A DNA stretch of 64,000 nucleotides from Oceanicaulis sp. (GTDB taxonomy: Bacteria; Pseudomonadota; Alphaproteobacteria; Caulobacterales; Maricaulaceae). Position numbers and translations under genes: made by a program. The notes under the pieces are model-generated. The model was given only the letters and a program-made list of their open reading frames with translations. It searched no databases and was not told the origin of the DNA. Where the stretch lies: positions 2,381,501 through 2,445,500 of the forward strand of contig CP157796.1 of the NCBI GenBank assembly GCA_040112665.1, written 5' to 3'. Positions 58,673 through 64,000 of this stretch are shown one piece after another (position 1 is the stretch's first letter; each line of letters starts with the position of its first letter).

Positions 58673-58719
58673 TCGGCCCTGACGCTTCGATATTTCGCAA
58701 GCGCAGCAATTCCTGCCTC

Positions 58720-58789
58720 TTGCGGCCTTGCGAGAACCCCTGTTAAACGCTCGCGCAGCGTAAACAGGGAGCGCGGACAATAACTTGTT
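58720..58789 (+). promoter_or_regulatory. Dyad-containing pdhA promoter region
   Basis: A weak promoter TTGCGG (58720-58725), TTAAAC (58743-58748) with 17 bp spacing overlaps a large dyad. CCCTGTTAAACGCT pairs with AGCGTAAACAGGG (58738-58769, one small bulge). A second imperfect dyad GGACAA-TAAC-TTGTTC spans 58774-58789. Position and symmetry fit a repressor operator for the pdh genes; no specific regulator can be named. Confidence 0.45.
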
Positions 58790-58803
58790 CGCGTGTGAAC
58801 TAA

Positions 58804-59817
58804 ATGGCCGCGCGCAAGTCCGCCGCTTCGAAATCCTCCAGGTCGAGCCTTCCCGTCAGCAAGGATCAGCTCCTGAAATGGTATGAGGACATGCTCCTCA
58901 TCCGCCGTTTCGAGGAGAAGGCCGGCCAGCTCTACGGCATGGGCCTGATCGCCGGGTTCTGCCACCTCTATATCGGCCAGGAAGCCGTGGTCGTGGGCGT
59001 GCAGGGCGCGCTCGAAGACGGCGACCAGGTCATCACCGGGTATCGCGACCACGGCCACATGCTGGCCACCGGCATGACCGCGAACGGCGTGATGGCCGAG
59101 CTTACGGGGCGCGAGGGCGGCTACTCCAAGGGCAAGGGCGGGAGCATGCACATGTTCTCGCGCGACAAGCAGTTCTTCGGCGGCCACGGCATCGTCGGCG
59201 CCCAGGTGCCGATCGGCGCAGGCCTCGCCTTCGCCAACAAGTACAAGGGCAACGGCAAGGTCAGCGCGACTTATTTCGGCGACGGCGCGGCCAACCAGGG
59301 CCAGGTCTACGAGGCCTTCAACATGGCCAAGCTCTGGGACCTGCCGGTGATCTTCATCATCGAGAACAACCAGTACGCCATGGGCACTTCGGTCAAGCGC
59401 GCGAGCTCGGAGACCCATCTGTGCAAGCGCGGCATCAGCTTCGGCATTCCCGGCGAGGAAGTCGACGGCATGAACGTGGTCGAGGTCTACGAGAAATCGA
59501 AAAAGGCCGTCGAGCACGCCCGCTCGGGCAAGGGGCCGTTCATTCTCGAGATGAAGACCTATCGCTATCGCGGTCACTCCATGTCCGATCCGGCGAAGTA
59601 CCGCACGCGCGACGAGGTCAATCAGTACCGCGACACCAAGGACCCGCTCGATCTCGCCCGCAAGCTGATCCTTGAGCAGGGCTGGGCGGACGAGGACGCG
59701 CTGAAGGATCTGGACAAGTCCATCAAGAAGGTCGTCAACGAAAGCGCCGACTTCGCCAAGGAGAGCCCGGAGCCCGATCCGTCCGAGCTCTACACCGACG
59801 TGCTTGTGGAGGGATAA
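58804..59817 (+). CDS. pdhA: Pyruvate dehydrogenase E1 component subunit alpha
   Basis: E1-alpha binds thiamine diphosphate and decarboxylates pyruvate with the E1-beta partner. The protein has 337 residues. It contains KWYEDMLLIRRFEEKAGQLY, the thiamine motif GDGAANQGQVYEAFNMAKLW...NN (about 158-190), and YRYRGHSMSDPAKYRTRDEV with the phosphorylatable-site region conserved in E1-alpha. A Lys/Ser-rich N-terminus precedes the core. It starts the pdh operon, which here contains extra membrane-protein genes. Confidence 0.97.
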   Translation: MAARKSAASKSSRSSLPVSKDQLLKWYEDMLLIRRFEEKAGQLYGMGLIAGFCHLYIGQEAVVVGVQGALEDGDQVITGYRDHGHMLATGMTANGVMAELTGREGGYSKGKGGSMHMFSRDKQFFGGHGIVGAQVPIGAGLAFANKYKGNGKVSATYFGDGAANQGQVYEAFNMAKLWDLPVIFIIENNQYAMGTSVKRASSETHLCKRGISFGIPGEEVDGMNVVEVYEKSKKAVEHARSGKGPFILEMKTYRYRGHSMSDPAKYRTRDEVNQYRDTKDPLDLARKLILEQGWADEDALKDLDKSIKKVVNESADFAKESPEPDPSELYTDVLVEG

Positions 59818-59820
59818 GTC

Positions 59821-60222
59821 ATGACCCTCGACGCCAGCCTTCTCGTCCTCGCCGTCCTGATCTTCATCGTGCAGGTGATGGTTCAGGGCGTGTTCTCCAA
59901 TCTCGAACACAAGCCCGGGGAACTGCTGGGCCCGCGCGATAACCTGACCGACGGCGCGCTCGCGGGCCGGGCCAAGCGCGCGAACCAGAACATGATCGAG
60001 GCGCTGTGGATGTTCGCGCCGCTGATGCTGGTGGCGATCATGCTCGACCGCACCAACGAGATGACCGCACTCGGCGGCTGGCTGTTCGTCGCCGGCCGGG
60101 CCGCCTACGCCCCGCTTTACTGGTTCGGCGTGCCGGTGCTGCGCACGCTGGCCTGGGTCGCCGCGCTCGCCGGGGTCGTCCTGGTTCTTCTTCAAGTCCT
60201 TCCGTTCACCGGAGCCGCCTAG
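59821..60222 (+). CDS. MAPEG family membrane protein
   Basis: This 133-residue protein has four helices. QVMVQGVFSNLEHKPGELLGPRDN, GRAKRANQNMIEALWMFAPLML and GRAAYAPLYWFGVPVLRTLAW match the MAPEG group (membrane-associated glutathione and eicosanoid metabolism proteins; the bacterial members are mostly of unknown substrate). It lies three bases after pdhA and its stop directly precedes the pdhB ATG, so it is inserted between E1-alpha and E1-beta genes. Redox or lipid-peroxide protection of the complex is only a guess. Confidence 0.85.
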   Translation: MTLDASLLVLAVLIFIVQVMVQGVFSNLEHKPGELLGPRDNLTDGALAGRAKRANQNMIEALWMFAPLMLVAIMLDRTNEMTALGGWLFVAGRAAYAPLYWFGVPVLRTLAWVAALAGVVLVLLQVLPFTGAA

Positions 60223-61677
60223 ATGCCCATCGAAGTGCTGATGCCCGCCCTGTCTCCCACCATGGAGGAGGGCACGCTGGCGAAATGGAACGTGAAGCCG
60301 GGCGACCAGGTCAGCTCCGGCGACGTCATCGCCGAGATCGAGACCGACAAGGCGACGATGGAAGTCGAGGCGGTCGAGGAAGGCCGGGTCGGCAAGCTGC
60401 TCGTCGAGGAAGGCGCTGAAGGCGTGAAGGTCAACGCCCCGATCGCCCTTCTGCTCGAAGAGGACGAGGACGAAAGCGCGCTCGACGATTACGCTCCGGG
60501 CGGCGAGGCGAAGACCGCCGACACCGCTCCGGCGAAAAAGCCCGACGCGAAGAACGACGAGATCGACACAGGCGACAAGGGCGCCAAGCCGGATTCCACC
60601 CCCGCCGAGCCGCAGAAGCGCTCGCAGGCGGAGGGATCGAAGTCGTCAGGCTCGCCGGTGGGTGATGACCCAGAGATTCCCTCGGGCACGAAGATGGTCG
60701 AGATCACCGTGCGCGACGCCCTGCGCGACGCCATGGCCGAGGAGATGCGCGCCGACGAGCGCGTCTTCGTCATGGGCGAGGAGGTCGCCGAGTATCAGGG
60801 CGCCTACAAGGTCACCCGCGAGCTGCTGCAGGAATTCGGCGACCGCCGCGTGGTCGACACGCCGATCACCGAGCACGGCTTCGCCGGCCTGGGCGTCGGT
60901 GCGGCGTTCGGCGGGCTGAAGCCGATCGTCGAGTTCATGACCTTCAATTTCGCCATGCAGGCCATCGACCAGATCATCAACTCGGCCGCCAAGACGCTGT
61001 ACATGTCCGGCGGCCAGATGGGCTGCCCGATCGTGTTCCGCGGCCCTAACGGCGCGGCCAGCCGCGTCGCCGCCCAGCACAGCCAGGATTATTCCAGCTG
61101 GTACGGCCATGTACCCGGCCTGAAGGTGATCGCGCCCTATGACGCGGCCGACGCCAAGGGCCTTCTGAAGGCCGCTATCCGTGATCCCAACCCGGTCGTC
61201 TTCCTTGAACACGAGCTGATGTACGGGGAGACCTTCGAGATCCCCGACGTAGAGGACTGGGTCCTTCCCATCGGCAAGGCGAAGATCCGCCGCCAGGGCT
61301 CTGACGTGACGATCACGGCGCATTCGCGCATGGTCGGCTTCGCGCTTCAGGCGGCTCAAAAGCTGGCCGAAGACGGCATCGAGGCGGAGGTCATCGACCT
61401 GCGTACGATCCGGCCGCTGGACACCGAAACGGTCGTCAATTCGGTGAAGAAGACCAACCGCATCGTCTGCGCCGAAGAAGGCTGGGGCCGCATGGGCGTG
61501 GGTGCGGAGATCGCCGCGGTCGTCACCGCGGAGGCCTTCGATTACCTGGACGCCCCGCCCGCCCGGGTGCATCAGGAAGACGTGCCGCTGCCCTATGCGG
61601 CGAACCTTGAAAAGCTCTCGCTGCCGGGCGTGGACAAGATCGTGAAGGCGGCGAAAGCCGTCTGCTACGCGGAGTAG
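60223..61677 (+). CDS. pdhB: Pyruvate dehydrogenase E1 component subunit beta with N-terminal lipoyl domain
   Basis: The 484-residue protein has a lipoyl domain (1-80) with the target Lys43 in [14 protein letters not shown], a charged and Ala/Pro-rich linker (about 85-150), and the E1-beta catalytic part from [16 protein letters not shown] onward. [17 protein letters not shown] and [16 protein letters not shown] are conserved. Fused lipoyl-E1-beta is common in alphaproteobacteria. The lipoyl DNA is nearly the same as the start of pdhC, evidence of duplication. It follows the MAPEG gene without a gap. Confidence 0.96.
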   Translation: MPIEVLMPALSPTMEEGTLAKWNVKPGDQVSSGDVIAEIETDKATMEVEAVEEGRVGKLLVEEGAEGVKVNAPIALLLEEDEDESALDDYAPGGEAKTADTAPAKKPDAKNDEIDTGDKGAKPDSTPAEPQKRSQAEGSKSSGSPVGDDPEIPSGTKMVEITVRDALRDAMAEEMRADERVFVMGEEVAEYQGAYKVTRELLQEFGDRRVVDTPITEHGFAGLGVGAAFGGLKPIVEFMTFNFAMQAIDQIINSAAKTLYMSGGQMGCPIVFRGPNGAASRVAAQHSQDYSSWYGHVPGLKVIAPYDAADAKGLLKAAIRDPNPVVFLEHELMYGETFEIPDVEDWVLPIGKAKIRRQGSDVTITAHSRMVGFALQAAQKLAEDGIEAEVIDLRTIRPLDTETVVNSVKKTNRIVCAEEGWGRMGVGAEIAAVVTAEAFDYLDAPPARVHQEDVPLPYAANLEKLSLPGVDKIVKAAKAVCYAE

Positions 61678-61681
61678 GGCG

Positions 61682-61966
61682 ATGACCGACGACGCGCCCG
61701 AAGGCCCGCCGGAGAACGCCTACCCGTTCTTCCTCGCCTTCCGCACCAAGGACGGCGAGATCGGCGTGCAGCTCGACCCCGAGGCGATGGAGGGGCCGGG
61801 CCATGCCGGCGTGCTGCTGGCCGATTTCGCGCGCCACTTCGCCATGGCGTTCGCGCAGACCGGCAAGGCGTCGAGCCCGGACGCCGCGCTCGATGAAATA
61901 CTGGACCTCTTCGAAGCTGAGCTGGAAAATCCCACCGACGCCCCGCGCGGCGGGATATCCAACTGA
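61682..61966 (+). CDS. Hypothetical small acidic protein (possibly DUF5076)
   Basis: The 94-residue product is acidic and soluble, with no membrane helix. It begins TDDAPEGPPENAYPFFLAFR, has LLADFARHFAMAFAQTG in a likely helix and DEILDLFEAELENPTD near the end. The pattern recalls the DUF5076 family of alphaproteobacteria, but I hold this loosely. It lies four bases after pdhB and eleven before the next gene, so it is surely part of the pdh operon. Confidence 0.62.
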   Translation: MTDDAPEGPPENAYPFFLAFRTKDGEIGVQLDPEAMEGPGHAGVLLADFARHFAMAFAQTGKASSPDAALDEILDLFEAELENPTDAPRGGISN

Positions 61967-61977
61967 GGGAGGCGAGG

Positions 61978-62424
61978 GTGACCGAGGCTGAAATCCTGGA
62001 GTTGTTGAGCGAGGGCACGGCGAACGTGCTGGGTCTCGTGTCGATCTACTTCACGGTCGTCTCGGCCTATATCGCGGCGCTGTACTACTTCCTGCACCGC
62101 GCGCCCTTCCTGATGAAATGCGTCGCGCTGATCATGCTGTCGGGCGCCTTCCTGTTCCTGGGTTTCGCTGCGGTCGGCATCGAGCGCACGCTGGCGGGGC
62201 TGTTCTTCGCGCTGTCCGCCATCCCGGACGAGGCGCGCGCCGCCCTGCCGCCCGACAACGCCGAGCTTTTGTATTTCGGCGCCGAAGCGGTGCTTGCGAA
62301 CGCCTACGAGTACGCCGTGTGGCTGGGCTGGGGCGTGGCGGGGCTGGTCTATCTGACCATGGTCTACCTCACCTTCCTGCACCGCTGGGCGCGGCGCGAG
62401 CCCGTCGAGGGAGCGCGGTCATGA
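61978..62424 (+). CDS. Membrane protein of unknown function (paralogue A)
   Basis: The 148-residue product starts at GTG 61978 (GGGAGGCGAGG before it). It has three to four helices: about 16-40 (LGLVSIYFTVVSAYIAALYYFL), 45-70, and 108-132. Between them is a hydrophilic loop ALSAIPDEARAALPPDNAE. It resembles the following gene product in length, N-terminus (MTEAEILELL versus [10 protein letters not shown]) and helix order, so they are paralogues. It sits inside the pdh operon; the role is unknown. Confidence 0.65.
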   Translation: MTEAEILELLSEGTANVLGLVSIYFTVVSAYIAALYYFLHRAPFLMKCVALIMLSGAFLFLGFAAVGIERTLAGLFFALSAIPDEARAALPPDNAELLYFGAEAVLANAYEYAVWLGWGVAGLVYLTMVYLTFLHRWARREPVEGARS

Positions 62425-62831
62425 CCGAAGCCGACGTCATCGAGCAGATGGTGGAGTACCAGAACATCCTGCTGCTGGGCGTGTCGGTCTTCTTCACCGT
62501 GATTTCGGCCTATGTGGTGGCGGTCTGGGCCTTCCTGCGCCATGCCGGATTCGCGCTCCGGGCCTTCAGCTTCTTCTTCCTGACGCTCACCACGGCCTTC
62601 CTCGCCAGGGTCGCCTATGGCAGCCAGCAGATCCATGACGGCTTCGTCGAGACGCTGATCGACATCGAGCGCACCACAGGCCTGTCGCCGACCGGCCGGG
62701 CTGCGCTCAACAACGCGCTCAGCGGTCTCGACGGCGTCATCCAGCAGTCGATGTTCTTCGCCGTGATCGTCGTTTACATCGGCCTGTTTTTCCTCACCTT
62801 CTTCGCGCGTTCGACCCTGAAGAACGCCTGA
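62421..62831 (+). CDS. Membrane protein of unknown function (paralogue B)
   Basis: The 136-residue product starts at ATG 62421, overlapping paralogue A by four bases. It has three helices: about 17-38 ([22 protein letters not shown]), 44-66, and 112-130. The loop contains [18 protein letters not shown], similar to the loop of paralogue A. The N-terminal FTVISAY matches FTVVSAY of the partner. It lies 22 bases before pdhC. A paired membrane assembly is plausible from the arrangement, but nothing in the sequence gives a function. Confidence 0.65.
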   Translation: MTEADVIEQMVEYQNILLLGVSVFFTVISAYVVAVWAFLRHAGFALRAFSFFFLTLTTAFLARVAYGSQQIHDGFVETLIDIERTTGLSPTGRAALNNALSGLDGVIQQSMFFAVIVVYIGLFFLTFFARSTLKNA

Positions 62832-62853
62832 CCCGCTCACCGGAGCCCGCCTG

Positions 62854-64000
62854 ATGCCCATCGAAGTCCTGATGCCCGCCCTGTCGCCCACCATGGAGGA
62901 GGGTACGCTTTCGGCCTGGCTCGTGAAGGAAGGCGATCAAGTCAAATCCGGCGACGTCATCGCCGAGATCGAGACCGACAAGGCCACCATGGAGGTCGAG
63001 GCGGTCGACGAAGGCGTGATGGGCAAGATCCTCGTGCCCGAAGGCAGCGAAGGCGTGGCGGTCAACGCGGTCATCGCCCTGCTGCTCGAAGAGGGCGAGG
63101 ATGAGAGCGCGCTCGAGGGCGCGGGTGGTGGCTCCACCCCACCCCGGCCCTCCCCTCAAGGGGAGGGAGGGAAGTCGAGCGCAGCCTCCGGAGCGAACGC
63201 TTCTAGCGAGTCCCAGAGCCCTAAATCCGGCGGTTCAGCATCTTCTCCCTCCCCCTCGGGGGAGGACCGGGGAGGGGGGAGCAGCGCTTCAAAAGACAGC
63301 GCCGCCAAGGCCCCGCCAGCGCCTCAATCGGACAGCGGCGAGCGCATCAAGGCCTCCCCGCTGGCGCGCCGTCTGGCCGCTAACGCGGGGATCGCGCTTG
63401 GGGACATCGAGGGCTCCGGCCCGCGCGGGCGCATCGTCAAGCGCGACGTGGAAGCGGCGAAGTCGGACGGCGCGGCGAAGCCTGCGAAACAGGAAGATCA
63501 CGCCGGCGCGGGCGCTTCGCCCAGCGCGCCGGCCGTCGAAGCGCCCAGGGCGAAGGTCGACGAGGCCGAGCCGCTGGCGCGTTACGGCATCGCCTCGGAT
63601 CGCTACGAAATCAAGAAGGCTGACGGCATCCAGAAGATCAGCGCCAAGCGGCTGAGCGAGAGCTTCCGCGACGTGCCGCACTTCCCGCTGAACGTGGATT
63701 GCCGGCTCGACGCGCTTCTGAAATTCCGCAAACAGGTCAACGACAAGGCGCCTGACGGCGTGAAGGTGTCGGTCAACGACATCCTCATCAAGGCCTCGGG
63801 TCTGGCGCTGAAGAAGGTGCCCGAAGCGAACACCAGCTGGATCGAGGACGGCCGCGTCGCCTGGCACAGCCACGCCGATGTCTCGGTCGCCGTGGCGATC
63901 GAGGGCGGGCTCATCACTCCGATCATCGCCGACGCCGATCAGAAGGGCCTCGCCCAGATCAGCGCGGAGATGAAGGACCTCGCCGCACGCGCCCGTGACC
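62854..64000 (+). CDS. pdhC: Pyruvate dehydrogenase E2 (dihydrolipoyl acetyltransferase), N-terminal part
   Basis: The frame is open from ATG 62854 to the window edge (382 residues visible). The lipoyl domain (1-80) has Lys43 in [14 protein letters not shown]. Residues about 94-142 are encoded by an inserted palindromic repeat and make a Gly/Ser/Pro linker. A peripheral-subunit binding domain (about 164-200, [19 protein letters not shown]) follows, then a second linker and the start of the catalytic domain ([21 protein letters not shown]). The catalytic His region lies beyond the window. Frame and domain order are intact in spite of the insertion. Confidence 0.96.
   Translation, partial: MPIEVLMPALSPTMEEGTLSAWLVKEGDQVKSGDVIAEIETDKATMEVEAVDEGVMGKILVPEGSEGVAVNAVIALLLEEGEDESALEGAGGGSTPPRPSPQGEGGKSSAASGANASSESQSPKSGGSASSPSPSGEDRGGGSSASKDSAAKAPPAPQSDSGERIKASPLARRLAANAGIALGDIEGSGPRGRIVKRDVEAAKSDGAAKPAKQEDHAGAGASPSAPAVEAPRAKVDEAEPLARYGIASDRYEIKKADGIQKISAKRLSESFRDVPHFPLNVDCRLDALLKFRKQVNDKAPDGVKVSVNDILIKASGLALKKVPEANTSWIEDGRVAWHSHADVSVAVAIEGGLITPIIADADQKGLAQISAEMKDLAARARD
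63134..63280. repeat. Palindromic repeat element inserted in frame within pdhC
   Basis: About 147 bp (49 codons). The left arm CCACCCCACCCCGGCCCTCC plus CCTCAAGGGGAGGGAGGG (63134-63171) nearly matches the left arm at 58004-58040. The right arm CTCCCTCCCCCTCGGGGGAGG then ACCGGGGAGGGGG (63246-63279) completes the inverted repeat. Length is a multiple of three and the pdhC frame has no stop, giving residues 94-142. It falls exactly in the flexible linker. Confidence 0.85.

Noticed and set aside
58774..58801. LexA box in front of pdhA (GTTC...GAAC)
   Set aside because: The halves are inverted with six bases between them and do not fit the direct-repeat GTTC-N7-GTTC rule.

Overview
The window is a GC-rich stretch (roughly two-thirds G+C) of an alphaproteobacterial chromosome. 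Gene content and order look like a prosthecate or dimorphic lineage of the Maricaulales/Hyphomonadaceae type, related to Caulobacter. The evidence is a divK-pleD pair with all signature residues, a short type-2 ProRS, LpxI instead of LpxH, a lexA promoter with GTTC-N7-GTTC boxes, and long Caulobacter-like gene strings. It is core chromosome: I see no phage, insertion sequence, CRISPR array, rRNA or tRNA gene. The assignment to a group is inference from gene order and protein features.

Layout. 1-8298 (+): end of the nuo operon, then birA, coaX, rnj, mce, a DUF1467 gene, proS, lolC and lolD, mostly overlapping or nearly so. 8299-12061 (+): a LexA-boxed promoter, a 30-residue membrane peptide resembling the SOS division inhibitor SidA, and dnaE. 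12062-27018 (+): rpsB-tsf, then a run for lipid carriers, outer membrane and lipid A: pyrH, frr, uppS, cdsA, dxr, rseP, bamA, skp, lpxD, fabZ, lpxA, lpxI, lpxB, closed by a two-way terminator. 27054-29814 (-): gltX-gltA. 29912-32032 (+): comEC, convergent with lexA. 32040-35219 (-): trpG-trpD-trpC-lexA. 35307-38512 (+): a divergent polysaccharide deacetylase, divK, pleD and a small membrane protein. 38581-52936 (-): ruvX, two AEC transporters, pyrB, an apparently catalytically dead pyrC, plsY, dprA, then topA, rnr, two Nudix genes, an MFS transporter and rpmG. One small gene (46333-46584) lies on the opposite strand between dprA and topA. 53051-64000 (+): gatC, gatA, three tiny membrane genes, a quinone oxidoreductase, eno, ftsB, and a pyruvate dehydrogenase operon into which a MAPEG protein, a small soluble protein and two paralogous membrane proteins are interleaved. 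The window ends inside pdhC.

Most interesting signals: (1) the SidA-like SOS peptide before dnaE; (2) a family of about 130-160 bp GC-rich palindromic elements, one between birA and coaX, one between eno and ftsB, and one in frame inside the pdhC linker, where it is translated; (3) unknown membrane proteins inside the pdh operon; (4) very small membrane-protein genes at 54908-55495; (5) a pyrB-linked dihydroorotase that has lost its metal ligands; (6) adjacent GANTC sites before ftsB.

How the genes work together: the window links translation (rpsB, tsf, frr, proS, gltX, gatCA, rpmG), envelope building (lol, bam, lpx, uppS, plsY, cdsA), DNA damage and processing (lexA, sidA-like, dnaE, ruvX, dprA, comEC, topA), cell-cycle signalling (divK, pleD) and central carbon flow (eno, pdh, gltA, nuoN).
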